This document shows, one piece after another, positions 41,149 to 53,049 of a stretch of 64,000 nucleotides of DNA (position 1 is its first letter; every line of letters starts with the position of its first letter). Location: positions 1 through 64,000 of the forward strand of contig CAKTZI010000013.1 in NCBI GenBank assembly GCA_934635385.1. The letters are read 5' to 3'. This DNA is from an uncultured Kiritimatiellota bacterium (GTDB lineage Bacteria > Verrucomicrobiota > Kiritimatiellia > RFP12 > UBA1067). The notes under the pieces were generated by a model that was not told where the DNA came from, made no database searches, and saw only the letters and a program-made list of their open reading frames with translations. Made by a program: the position numbers and the translations under genes.

Positions 41149-43507
41149 TTTCCGGATCCCACGAGAGGTCAAGGCGCGCAGAGGCGCCGTCCGGCACCGC
41201 GAACGTGCGCGGTGCGCGCCTCGTCGTCACCCACAGGCCGTCCCTGCGGAACGTGCAGATGGCTTCCGACGCATACGGCGCCGGCTCGGTGAGCGACAGG
41301 AAGAGCGGCGTCGACTGCTGCGCGAGGAACTCGACGGCGTAACCCGACTCGGCGAGATACTGCAGGTTCTCGCGGCTGTTTTCGGGGCTCGCGACGAACC
41401 GCGTCACGCCCGCCGCCGTCAGCGCGGACAGCGCACGCGAATTGAACGCCGCGAGCGTTCCGTCGGCCGTGATGTCCGTGACGCCGAGCGTACGCAAGAG
41501 ACGTAGCGTCGCGAGATCGGCGCATTCCCACTTCGCGTAGCCCGCGCGCAGCAGCCGCTTGACGGTCGTGCGCAGGCGGTTGAAGTCCGGCTCCGCCGTG
41601 TAGACGGGCAACGCCAGCCGCACGGATGACCGTCCCTCGGTGTCGGCCTGTGCCTCCCGCACCGGCACATCGTCCGCCGTCTCCGCCGTAATCGCGACGA
41701 TGATTTCGTCCCAGTCGCCCGGCGGCACTTTCTGTCCGGGACGAACCTTGAGGCGGCGCACGGCACGCGACGGTTCAATTCCCGCCGCCGGCGCCCCGTC
41801 ATCCGCGAGCGCGGCGTCAATCTTCGCGCGGCGCACCTGGTCGCGCCACGCATCCAGCTTCTCGACGAGATCGCGGCGCAGGTCGTTCAGCGCGTGCGGC
41901 GGCGCAAACAGCCGATCGGGATCCTCAACCGTGAGGCGTCCAAGCCGATAGCCCGTGCCGCCCAGCTTCGCGAACGCCTTTTCGACCGCCGCCGCCGTCT
42001 TGTCGGGTGCCTTCGCCGGTTCCAGCGGCAACGCAAGCGAAACCGCGCAACGCCCCGCGCCCCGTGCGTCTTCTGCGTCCTGTGCGTCCTTTGCGTCCCA
42101 CGTCGCCGTCAGACCGCCCTTCGCGAGCCGCACCGTGACGTCGATTGCACAGCCGCCCGCGTAGTCGCTCGGACGGAACGACGGCGTCGGGAACAGCCGC
42201 TTGACGGCGTTCGACATCGAGCAGTAAATCTTCATGCCCGGCTTGAGCGCCGTCGCAAGGTTCGGCTGGGACGATTCGCGCAGGTTCGCGGACGCACCGC
42301 CCTCCGGCAGCAGGATCTCGACGTCGACGCCCGCGTTCACCTCGAAGACGGGACGCCGCGAGATCGCCTGGCGCATTTCGACGATGCCAAGGCCAAGGTG
42401 CTTGCCATTTTCGTCCACCGCCTCGAACTGAAGCCCGTCATGCTTTTCGAGCGCACGCGCCGTGTGGAAGCGCAGCCACGCGAGGCCGTCGCGATCCCGC
42501 GTCACCTTCTTGACCGTGCCGATCAACGTGCCGAGGTGCCCCAGCGAGGCCGCATCAATCGGCGAATCGCCCGTGCCCCTGCCGTTGAAGTAAAGCTCCG
42601 TCGTGCGCCGCGAGAAGACCGTCTCCAGGTCGCCCGGCGTCACGCGCGCCGCCGTACCGTCCAGAATGTCGCGGTAGTACCGCGTCACGGACGCGACATA
42701 GAGCGGCGACTTCATGCGCCCCTCGATCTTGAGGGACGAAACACCCGCTTCGACGAGCTTGCGCGCGTCTTCGCCGAGCCGCAAGTCCTTCATCGAAAAC
42801 GGATAGCAGAACCCGTCTGCACTTTTTCCTTCTTCCTCCTTACTTTTTCCCTCCATCCTCTGCCGGCAGCAGTACGGACACGTGCCGCGATTGCCGCTAC
42901 GCCCCTTCTCCAGCGCGCCGAACAGGCAGAGGCCGGAGATCGAGTAGCAGAGCGCGCCGTGGATGAAGACTTCCAGCTCCAGTTCGGGCCGTCCGTCCGC
43001 CGCGACCTTGCGCGCACCGCACCGCTGCGCAATCGTCGTGATCTCGGCAAGGGAGAGTTCGCGCGCGAGGACGACGCGGCGGAAGCCAAGCTCCTTCAGC
43101 GCGAGGACGCCTTCGAGGTTGTGCGCGACAAGCTGGGTCGAGGCGTGCAGCTCCAGTTTCGGGAAGTGCTCGCGCACCAGCTTCGCGACGCCGAGATCCT
43201 GCACGATCACGCCGTCAGGGCCAAGTTCCTCTAATCTCGCCAACGCCTCGACCGCGCCCTCCAGCTGGTCTTCGTCAATGAGCGTGTTGAAGGTCACGTA
43301 GACCTTCTTGTCGTGCGCCCGCGCGTAGGCGATCAGGTTCGCCAGCTCCTCATACGAGAGGTTCGGCGCGAACGCGCGCGCGGAAAATTCGGAAAGCCCG
43401 CAGTACACCGCGTCCGCGCCCGCCGCGAATGCCGACAGCGCCGTCGTGAAATCGCCCGCCGGGGACAGCAGCTCTGTCGCCCGATCCTTTTTCTCGTCTG
43501 AACTCAT
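41138..43507 (-). CDS. Peptidase U32 family protein (YdcP/RlhA-like)
   Basis: 789 aa. The N-terminal U32 domain (about 10-310) has ELLSPAGDFTTALSAFAAGA, VQDLGVAKLVREHFP, ELEVFIHGALCYSISGLCLF and GRSGNRGTCPYCCRQ, with the cysteines that hold a cofactor in the RlhA branch, which modifies 23S rRNA at C2501. Two low-complexity inserts are seen: EGKSKEEEGKSADG right after the cysteine motif, and DAKDAQDAEDAR (42063-42098), a 9-base DNA tandem repeat. Start MSSDEKK at 43507; an upstream hydrophilic extension in the same frame lies inside the kinase gene and is rejected. rRNA modification is more likely than proteolysis but is inferred. Confidence 0.85.
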   Translation of the reverse strand: MSSDEKKDRATELLSPAGDFTTALSAFAAGADAVYCGLSEFSARAFAPNLSYEELANLIAYARAHDKKVYVTFNTLIDEDQLEGAVEALARLEELGPDGVIVQDLGVAKLVREHFPKLELHASTQLVAHNLEGVLALKELGFRRVVLARELSLAEITTIAQRCGARKVAADGRPELELEVFIHGALCYSISGLCLFGALEKGRSGNRGTCPYCCRQRMEGKSKEEEGKSADGFCYPFSMKDLRLGEDARKLVEAGVSSLKIEGRMKSPLYVASVTRYYRDILDGTAARVTPGDLETVFSRRTTELYFNGRGTGDSPIDAASLGHLGTLIGTVKKVTRDRDGLAWLRFHTARALEKHDGLQFEAVDENGKHLGLGIVEMRQAISRRPVFEVNAGVDVEILLPEGGASANLRESSQPNLATALKPGMKIYCSMSNAVKRLFPTPSFRPSDYAGGCAIDVTVRLAKGGLTATWDAKDAQDAEDARGAGRCAVSLALPLEPAKAPDKTAAAVEKAFAKLGGTGYRLGRLTVEDPDRLFAPPHALNDLRRDLVEKLDAWRDQVRRAKIDAALADDGAPAAGIEPSRAVRRLKVRPGQKVPPGDWDEIIVAITAETADDVPVREAQADTEGRSSVRLALPVYTAEPDFNRLRTTVKRLLRAGYAKWECADLATLRLLRTLGVTDITADGTLAAFNSRALSALTAAGVTRFVASPENSRENLQYLAESGYAVEFLAQQSTPLFLSLTEPAPYASEAICTFRRDGLWVTTRRAPRTFAVPDGASARLDLSWDPENAD
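42063..42098. repeat. Four 9-base tandem repeats inside the U32 gene
   Basis: On the coding strand GACGCAAAG, GACGCACAG, GACGCAGAA, GACGCACGG, giving DAK-DAQ-DAE-DAR without a frame change. Confidence 0.75.
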
Positions 43508-43554
43508 TTGAACTCTTTCTCCAAGTCTTTTCTGCAAATTCGCACGACAGCCCC

Positions 43555-44754
43555 TCAGCTGTCCACCGGCTGATGCGGCAGCCGCATGACAAAGCGCGCC
43601 CCATGCGGCACGACGGGCTCGCAGACGACCTCGCCGCCCAGCAGCCGCGCAATGCGCCGCACGATCGCGAGCCCCAGGCCCGCACCACCCGTTTCCGCTG
43701 TCCGTGCCGGATCGATACGATGGAAGCGTTCGAAAATCCGCTCGCCTTCGTCCGGCGGAACGCCCCGCCCTGCGTCTTCGACGACCAGCCGGACATCCGC
43801 GCCCGTCTGCGCGCATGAGATGCGCACCGTCGGCGAACCCGAATGGCGAAGCGCGTTCTCAATGAGGTTGTCCAGCGCCTCGGCGATGAGCTGCGGGTCA
43901 CAGACGCCGCGAAGCGACGGCGCGGACGCCGTCGCGACCGCGAGATCGATGCCGGCGGCACGGGCCTTGGGCTGAAACCGCGCGACCGTCTCGCGCACGA
44001 GTTCGGCGAGATCGACCTCCTCCCGCCGCAGCACCTCCCCTTCGCGCTCCAGCCGCGCGAGATCGAGAATCTGCTGCACGAGCGCGTTGAGCCGACCGGC
44101 CTCCTTCTTGATCATCGCCACGAGCGGCGAATCGCCGTCCATCAGGTCTGCCGCGCCGAGGATGCCCGTAAGCGGCGTCTTGATCTCGTGCGAGAGGTCG
44201 GCGATGAACTCGCGGCGGAACTTCTCCAGCCGCGCCAGCGCGCGGATGCGCATCCGCTGGCGCCACGTCACGACGAAGAACAGGATGACGCCGACGCCCC
44301 CCAGCAACCCGGCGAGAACGATCACCACAAGGGCCTTCGCAAACGGGCGGAAGATCCGGTCAAGCGGCCTCCCGACACCGACCCAGTAGTCCCCAGACCG
44401 CGTGGTCTTGAACAGGCACAGGACATCCGCCCCACCCGTGGTGTCATAGAAGCCGATGCGCCCCGAATCCGCATCCTCGGACAGGAAGAAGAGCTTCCCG
44501 TGGCAGATGCGCAGCCGAAGGCCTTCCGCTCGGCACTTGTCGCCGAACGCCTGAATCATCTTGAAGTCCAGCGTCCGCAACGGCTCCGCCAGCACGATCG
44601 CCGCGAGATCCGCCCGCGACTGGAGATCCTGCTCGGCCCACGCCCGGACGTTCCGCTGGTAGACGGCAAGCTGCCAGACGAAAGCCGCAAACACGGCGAC
44701 GAACGCCGCCGCCGCGAGAAGCGGCCCCGTCCAGCTGAACCGATCGCCCTTCAT
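43555..44754 (-). CDS. Sensor histidine kinase, HisKA type
   Basis: 399 aa. Two membrane helices (about 10-30 and 140-165) enclose a short periplasmic sensor domain. The H-box FIADLSHEIKTPLTGIL, N-box LIENALRHS, G1 VEDAGRGVP, F-box FERFHR and G2 GGAGLGLAIV make a complete PhoR/BaeS-like transmitter. No response regulator gene is adjacent, so it is an orphan here. It lies 17 bases after a 91-aa membrane protein gene, which could be a partner, and 47 bases before the U32 gene. Confidence 0.92.
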   Translation of the reverse strand: MKGDRFSWTGPLLAAAAFVAVFAAFVWQLAVYQRNVRAWAEQDLQSRADLAAIVLAEPLRTLDFKMIQAFGDKCRAEGLRLRICHGKLFFLSEDADSGRIGFYDTTGGADVLCLFKTTRSGDYWVGVGRPLDRIFRPFAKALVVIVLAGLLGGVGVILFFVVTWRQRMRIRALARLEKFRREFIADLSHEIKTPLTGILGAADLMDGDSPLVAMIKKEAGRLNALVQQILDLARLEREGEVLRREEVDLAELVRETVARFQPKARAAGIDLAVATASAPSLRGVCDPQLIAEALDNLIENALRHSGSPTVRISCAQTGADVRLVVEDAGRGVPPDEGERIFERFHRIDPARTAETGGAGLGLAIVRRIARLLGGEVVCEPVVPHGARFVMRLPHQPVDS

Positions 44755-44771
44755 CTTCGGGCGTCAGCCCT

Positions 44772-45047
44772 TCACTTCTCGGCCTTCGCCGTCTTCTCGG
44801 CGGCGGCCGTCGCCTTCGCGGCGACTTCGCGCTCGGCGAGGATGTCCTCGACCTTCTCCTTGAGGGTCGCGAGCTCCTCGATGCTCATTCTCGCCAGCGG
44901 CTTGTCTTCGCGCACCGGCACGTTCATGCCGTGGCTGCGCAGGAACTGATCCACCTTGTCGCGGTTCTTCGCGTAAAGGTAGAAGCCTGCGGCGGCAACG
45001 CCAACGCCGACGGCGGCGCCGACGAGATGATTTGTCGTAATGGCCAT
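44772..45047 (-). CDS. Small single-pass membrane protein
   Basis: 91 aa. A Gly/Ala-rich membrane helix (about 7-24, HLVGAAVGVGVAAAGFYLY) is followed by a charged cytoplasmic helix (SIEELATLKEKVEDILAERE) and an Ala/Lys tail. ATG 45047 has AAGGACGATTGACA upstream. First gene of the unit that continues with the histidine kinase, U32 gene and lnt. No family recognised. Confidence 0.65.
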   Translation of the reverse strand: MAITTNHLVGAAVGVGVAAAGFYLYAKNRDKVDQFLRSHGMNVPVREDKPLARMSIEELATLKEKVEDILAEREVAAKATAAAEKTAKAEK

Positions 45048-45091
45048 TGTCAATCGTCCTTTCCTTATGAGGTGGTTGAGTGGTTGCGCAT

Positions 45092-45100
45092 AGTATACCA
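45092..45100 (-). promoter_or_regulatory. Extended -10 promoter of the small membrane protein-kinase-U32-lnt unit
   Basis: TGGTATACT preceded by AAAAA, leader about 38 bases. Confidence 0.65.
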
Positions 45101-45146
45101 TTTTTCCCGCCGCAAAGGTGTGCGGAGACTTCCGCAGGGCTTCGGC

Positions 45147-45176
45147 ATGAAAAGACGATCCTCATACTGCGCGACA
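45147..45176 (+). repeat. Left arm of 30-base inverted repeat
   Basis: Starts ATGAAAAGACGATCC and ends TACTGCGCGACA. It matches the right arm at 28 of 30 positions in opposite orientation. Translated inward, each arm reads MKRRS-YCAT. Confidence 0.8.
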
Positions 45177-45899
45177 ATCGGTCGCATCTCGGCCCGTCGG
45201 CCCGACAGCTCGCCCGCCCCGTCGCTCCGGGAGTCGCACCTGTCGCCACACGTCAGTCAATCGAACGTGACGAGACATTCCCCTCGTCGAGATGCGTTTC
45301 CGCAAGCGCAAGCACCGTGGCAACAGGCGATCCCTGCGCTCCTCCCGTGCGACTGTCGGCTCCTCCGGGCCACGGGCGGCCTACGCCGCCGCTTCGCGAA
45401 GGCCTTCGGCTTTCAAAGGCGGCGTAAGGGGTCGGTGAGGATGTTCTGCGCAAGAGAAAAGGACGTTGCGTGAGGAGCGGGCGGGACGGCCGAGCGTCGA
45501 GCGGAGAGAGGCGGGGGGACGCGGTTCGCCGCACGCGCCGCGAAGGGCGCGCGGGGTGAGGAGCCGGCTCCGCGGCGACGAAGCCACGCACGGGGATTCG
45601 CGGATGCGGGCGGCGGGAGCGGACGCCCGGCGAACGGCAGCGAGGCCGAGGACGGCCCGCAAGGCCGAAGGGCCGACGCGACGAACTCGACCAGAAGTCG
45701 CCAACGCGGCGCGCTTCGGGGCCGCAGCGGGGCGGACCGCCTGCCGGACGAGGCGGGTTGGGCAGGACTGCGGCCTGCGGCTGACCTCGCGGTCGCCGCA
45801 CGGCCGCCAGGACGCCCAAGCCGCCCGCCCGGAGGCAGGAGCACCGTTGCCCCGAAGCGCGTCGCACGTCGGCAAGCGACAAGAGGCACAGCCGCTTAC

Positions 45900-45929
45900 T
45901 GTCGCGCAGTACAAGGATCGTCTTTTCAT
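45900..45929 (-). repeat. Right arm of 30-base inverted repeat
   Basis: Reverse-complement partner of the left arm, with two adjacent mismatches in the centre. The outward flanks of both arms also share CTTC-GC and GGAGACTTCC-like pieces. The tlyA stop codon lies 24 bases further out. Confidence 0.8.
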
Positions 45930-45952
45930 GCTGAAGGTCTGGAGACTTCCGG

Positions 45953-46684
<732 letters not shown>

Positions 46685-46686
46685 GT

Positions 46687-46696
46687 CCCCCCCCCC
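46687..46696 (-). promoter_or_regulatory. Homopolymer G10 tract serving as the tlyA ribosome-binding site
   Basis: Ten consecutive G on the coding strand, then AC and the GTG start. No other Shine-Dalgarno candidate exists in the 23-base gap. Tracts of this length slip easily, so the spacing may vary between cells. Confidence 0.6.
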
Positions 46697-46707
46697 CCGA
46701 TCGCGCG

Positions 46708-48861
46708 TCAGACCTTGATCTTGCCGGACGACGTGCGCGGGAACGGCTCGGCGCGCACGACGACCGTCTTCACGCGCTTGTAGACGGGCAGCGTCAGGTT
46801 CAGCTCGCCAATCGCGCGGCGGATCGCCTCCTCGGACGCCTCGCCGTACACCTCGGCCTTGATTTCGCGCGTCTCGCCCTCACCGGACACGACGACTTCG
46901 CAGACGCCAGGCAACGCAAGAATCTGCGCCTCCAGCTCCTCCGGCGCGACCTTCTTGCCGCTCGACAGGACGATCGTGCGCGAGAGGCGTCCCGTGATCC
47001 AGACGGAGCCGTCCGCGTCGATGCGCCCCAAGTCGCCCGTGTGAAACCAGCCGTCCGCGTCGATCACCTGCGCCGTGCGCTCCGGCATCCTGTAGTAGCC
47101 CTTCATCACCGCCGGGCCGCGAATCAGCAGCTCGCCCGTCTCGGACACCTTCGTCTCGAGGGACGGGCACTGCGTGACGTGCCCGGCGCATCCGGCGCGC
47201 AGGTCGCCCGCCGCCGGGCCGACCGAATAGATCGCCGTCGTCTCGGTGAGCCCATAGGCGCCCAGCACCTTCACGCCCTGCGCCGTCAGGCGGTCGTAGG
47301 CGCACGGCGACATCGGCGCGCCGCCGACGAGAATCCAGTCGATCGGCTGTCCGAGCGCGGCCTCGGCCGTCGCGCCGCGCTGCGCGATCTTCTTCGACAG
47401 CAGGTCGGCGAGCGCCGGCACGAGCGCGAGGACGTTGACGCGGAAGCGCTCCACGGCGTCATAGACGCGGCGGAAGTCGGGGCAGACGCCGAGCGCGACG
47501 CCCTGCGACAGGAAGAAGTACGACGCGCAGCAGCCGTAGATGTGGTGGAGCGGCAGCAGCATGAGCGAACGGTCGCCCGGCTTCACCGAAAGCGCGGCGG
47601 CGTACGACGCGATGAACGCCTCGATTCCGGCGATCGTCAGCTCCGCGCCGCGCGGCTCGCTCGTCGTGCCGCTCGTGAACATGATCATCGACGTGCGTGA
47701 CGTGTCGATCCGCTCCGCGTCCCAGACGCTCGCCTGCGGCTGCACGAGTCCGCGCACCCTGTCGAGGAAGCGCTCCGTCTTGATGGAGCCGAAGCCGCCC
47801 GTCTTGAGGCCGGGGCAGAGGTCGCGCACGGCGTGCGCCTTCTCGCAGTAGAGGGCCGAGTAGACGAGGACGCTCGCCCCCGTGAACGTGATGCGCGCGG
47901 CGATCTCCGCCGGCGTGAGGTTGACGTCCATCGGGATCACCGTCGCGCCCGCGAACATGATCGCCACGTGCGCGACGAACCACTCGTAGGAGTTTTCGCC
48001 AAGGAGCGCGACCTTCTCGCCCGGCGCGTACTTCCGCACAAGCCGCACGACGAGGTCGACGTCGTCCGTGAACTGCCGCCAGTTGATCGGCAGGGAGCGG
48101 TCACCCGACGTGACGAGAAACGCCGGCGCGCCGGCCTGCTCCTTGCGCAGGCGCTTGAACGCGTCGAAGAGCGAGAAGCGGCGTTCGGTCTCGTAGGTCT
48201 TCTCGACCTCCTCCCACGTGCGTGTCGTGAAGAAGCGCGCGATGGCCGTGTCGTACTCGGCCGTGTGGGCGAACGCCTTCTTCATGAGCCGGAAGCGCGT
48301 GTCGAGGCCGAGCGTGCCGCCGTGCGCCGAAAGCTCGTTGACGAGGTTCGGGTAGTCGAGCGGATCGGTCACGGACGCGACGCGCAGGTAGTTCTTCGCC
48401 GACGCGCGCACCATGCAGGGGCCGCCGATGTCGATGTTCGTGCGCGCCATCTCCGGCGTCACGCCCGGCTTCGCGACCGTCTCGCGGAACGGATAGAGGT
48501 TCACGACGACCATGTCGAACGGATGCGCCGCAAGGCGGCGGAGGTCGGCCTGGTGCGCGTCGTTGTACGTCTCGGAGAGGAGGCCGAGGTAGATCTTGAA
48601 GTCGAGCGTCTTCACGAGACCGCCCTGCATTTCCGGCTGGCCCGTGTAGTCGGAGACGGCGACGAGCGTGTCCTTCGCCGCGTCGCCGAGAATCTCCTTC
48701 ACCTTCACGTAGGTTCCGCCCGTCGAATAGATCTTCACGCCGGGACACGCCTTCACAAGGGCGGGGACGAAGGTTTCGAGCCCCGTCTTGTCCGAGACGG
48801 ACATGAGGACGTTGCGAACCGGGACGCGGTTGTCGATGCGGGTGACGATGTTCAGCGACAT
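46708..48861 (-). CDS. Fusion: IMP cyclohydrolase (PurH N-domain) and AMP-forming acyl-CoA synthetase-like ligase
   Basis: 717 aa in one unbroken frame. Residues about 14-213 are the MGS-like IMP cyclohydrolase domain of PurH: VLMSVSDKTGLETFVPAL, IYSTGGTYVKV, VSDYTGQPEMQGGLVKTL, DMVVVNLYPFRETVAKPG, NIDIGGPCMVRASAKNY and AFAHTAEYDTAIARFF. The AICAR transformylase domain that normally follows is missing. From about residue 225 an ANL-superfamily ligase follows: phosphate loop MFTSGTTSEPRG (394-405), AYGLTETTA (535-543), FHTGDLGRIDADGS (606-619) and the C-terminal catalytic lysine in RTSSGKIKV (K714). In the cyclohydrolase the usual RVKTLHP reads LVKTLDF. The biochemical link between the halves is unknown. 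It has its own promoter and tlyA follows. Confidence 0.85.
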   Translation of the reverse strand: MSLNIVTRIDNRVPVRNVLMSVSDKTGLETFVPALVKACPGVKIYSTGGTYVKVKEILGDAAKDTLVAVSDYTGQPEMQGGLVKTLDFKIYLGLLSETYNDAHQADLRRLAAHPFDMVVVNLYPFRETVAKPGVTPEMARTNIDIGGPCMVRASAKNYLRVASVTDPLDYPNLVNELSAHGGTLGLDTRFRLMKKAFAHTAEYDTAIARFFTTRTWEEVEKTYETERRFSLFDAFKRLRKEQAGAPAFLVTSGDRSLPINWRQFTDDVDLVVRLVRKYAPGEKVALLGENSYEWFVAHVAIMFAGATVIPMDVNLTPAEIAARITFTGASVLVYSALYCEKAHAVRDLCPGLKTGGFGSIKTERFLDRVRGLVQPQASVWDAERIDTSRTSMIMFTSGTTSEPRGAELTIAGIEAFIASYAAALSVKPGDRSLMLLPLHHIYGCCASYFFLSQGVALGVCPDFRRVYDAVERFRVNVLALVPALADLLSKKIAQRGATAEAALGQPIDWILVGGAPMSPCAYDRLTAQGVKVLGAYGLTETTAIYSVGPAAGDLRAGCAGHVTQCPSLETKVSETGELLIRGPAVMKGYYRMPERTAQVIDADGWFHTGDLGRIDADGSVWITGRLSRTIVLSSGKKVAPEELEAQILALPGVCEVVVSGEGETREIKAEVYGEASEEAIRRAIGELNLTLPVYKRVKTVVVRAEPFPRTSSGKIKV

Positions 48862-48894
48862 GATGTTCTCCGTAAGGTGAAGTCAGTTTTTCGT

Positions 48895-48903
48895 ATTATA
48901 TCA
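48895..48903 (-). promoter_or_regulatory. Extended -10 promoter of the IMP cyclohydrolase/ligase-tlyA unit, overlapping the rsmB stop
   Basis: TGATATAAT preceded by ATTT. The rsmB stop codon TAA lies within the box. The leader is about 27 bases. Confidence 0.7.
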
Positions 48904-50179
48904 AATCCGCCGCAGCCCCTGAGGGCGCTTTCCGCAACGCGGCGGCGAAAGATCCGTCGTGGCCTGTCTCGAACGGTACGGATTCTTTCGTCTCGTGCAA
49001 CGAGAAGTCGGGGTGGCGCGCAAGGAACGACTCAACCTGCGCCACGTTCTCCTCCGGCTCGTTCGAGCACGTCGAATAGACAAGCGTACCGCCCGGCGCG
49101 ACATGCGCCGCCGCCGCGTCGAGGATCTCCGCCTGCAGCTTCACGAGCTCGGCAAGCTTCTCAGTACTCCAGTTCCACCGCGCGTCGGGCCGCCGACGGA
49201 AGACGCCCGTGTTGGAACACGGCGCATCGACGAGAACCTTTGGGAAATGATCGAATGAAGGAATAATCGAATGGTCGAATGGGCGAGCGCCTCCCTCGAT
49301 TCGATTATTCGACGATTCGGCCATTCGATTATTTCCCAGCCCCGCTACGACCTTCACGTCCGTGAGATTCAGCCGCCGCAGGTTCTCCTCCAGCCGCGCG
49401 CGGCGGCGGGGGTTGACCTCGCACGCCGTCACGTCCGCGCCGCGCCACGCGAGCTGGACGGTCTTGCCGCCCGGCGCCGCGCAGGCGTCGAGGATGCGCT
49501 CGCCCGGCTGCGGATCGAGAAGCTCGACCGCGAGGCGCGTCCCCGGATCCTGCACGATGAACTCGCCCGCCGCGAAGCCGGACACGTCGGACACCTTCTG
49601 CCCGCGCTCGAGCTGCGTGAACGTGCCGTCCCTGCGCGCGAGGTAGGTGACGGCCGGCGCGTTGTGCCACGCGGCGAGCCGCTCGGCGTTCTCCGCGCCG
49701 AAGCGCGCCGTCCAGCGGCGCACGAGCGCCGTGGGGAACGTCTCCAGCTCCGTGCCGAGGGAAACGGCGTCGCGCTGACGGATAAGATTGCGCAGGACGC
49801 CGTTGACGACGCGCGCGATGGACGGGTTCTCGCACGCCTTTGCCGCCGCAACCGTCTCGTTGACCGCCGCGAAGTCGGGCACGTCGTCCATGTAGAGGAT
49901 CTGTGCCGCGCCGACGTAGAGCAAAGCCTCCAGCTCGCCCTTCGGCCACTGCTTCGCGAACGCGCCGAGGACGTGCCGCAGAGGCCGCAGCCGGCGGATC
50001 ACCGTGTAGACGAGATCCTGCACGAACGCGCGATCCGGCCCGTCGGGCAGGAGGTTCGCGGGGAACTCCTTCGTGAGGAGCCAGCGGGCGACGACGAACG
50101 CCGCCGTACGACGCGCGTTCCCAGTGGAGCGCCTGTGCGCGCCGCCGCCGACCCGTGCTTCAGATTGAGGATAGTTCAT
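48896..50179 (-). CDS. rsmB: 16S rRNA m5C967 methyltransferase RsmB (NusB + methylase)
   Basis: 427 aa. The N-terminal NusB-like helical domain (about 20-150) contains RAFVQDLVYTVIRR and LLYVGAAQILYM. The Rossmann methylase has FIVQDPGTRLAVELLDPQPG, LDACAAPGGKTVQLA, VLVDAPCSNTGVFRRRPDARW (motif IV Cys) and LVYSTCSNEPEEN (motif VI catalytic Cys). About 32 residues (281-313, GNNRMAESSNNRIEGG and PFDHSIIPSFDHF) between VVAGL and PKVLVDAPC are foreign to the family and are written by the 96-base dyad repeat at 49242-49337. The insertion sits in a surface loop just before motif IV. It lies 41 bases after valS. Confidence 0.92.
   Translation of the reverse strand: MNYPQSEARVGGGAHRRSTGNARRTAAFVVARWLLTKEFPANLLPDGPDRAFVQDLVYTVIRRLRPLRHVLGAFAKQWPKGELEALLYVGAAQILYMDDVPDFAAVNETVAAAKACENPSIARVVNGVLRNLIRQRDAVSLGTELETFPTALVRRWTARFGAENAERLAAWHNAPAVTYLARRDGTFTQLERGQKVSDVSGFAAGEFIVQDPGTRLAVELLDPQPGERILDACAAPGGKTVQLAWRGADVTACEVNPRRRARLEENLRRLNLTDVKVVAGLGNNRMAESSNNRIEGGARPFDHSIIPSFDHFPKVLVDAPCSNTGVFRRRPDARWNWSTEKLAELVKLQAEILDAAAAHVAPGGTLVYSTCSNEPEENVAQVESFLARHPDFSLHETKESVPFETGHDGSFAAALRKAPSGAAADLI
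49242..49337. repeat. Palindromic coding repeat in rsmB (two arms)
   Basis: The 96 bases start GGGAAATGATCGAATG and end CATTCGATTATTTCCC, which pair with one mismatch. The inner parts of the arms (49261-49280 and 49297-49320) are also partly complementary, around a GC-rich centre. The right arm is nearly identical to the element in valS. In frame, 32 codons. Confidence 0.85.
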
Positions 50180-50220
50180 GTCAGAATCGAATCAGAGCCG
50201 CATCATTCCTCGTGAACCCG

Positions 50221-52968
<2,748 letters not shown>

Positions 52969-53002
52969 TTTTTCTTGCGTCTTTTCTCTTTAGGGAGCGG
53001 AT

Positions 53003-53011
53003 ATTATAGCA
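53003..53011 (-). promoter_or_regulatory. Extended -10 promoter of valS-rsmB
   Basis: TGCTATAAT preceded by TTTA; leader about 28 bases. The only box in the window with C between TG and TATAAT. Confidence 0.65.
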
Positions 53012-53049
53012 TAAATGGGGCCTTCATCCGACGCAGGGGCGTCAGCCGC

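Larger units (their letters stand above)
45101..45952. other. Gene-free, GC-rich element bounded by inverted repeats
   Basis: I find no convincing gene here. Every long open frame, on both strands, is rich in Arg, Pro, Ser and Ala and lacks a domain or a ribosome-binding site. The plus strand is markedly purine-rich around 45470-45700. The outer ends carry inverted copies of a 30-base sequence (45147-45176 and 45900-45929). An inner dyad TACGCCGCC/GGCGGCGTA (45382-45390, 45418-45426) encloses two short palindromes, CTTCGCGAAG and GAAGGCCTTC. The left end adds TGCGGA-GACT-TCCGCA (45121-45136). It abuts the tlyA stop codon. No transposase was seen, so this could be a non-autonomous mobile element, a structured RNA, or a repeat family. 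Confidence 0.5.
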
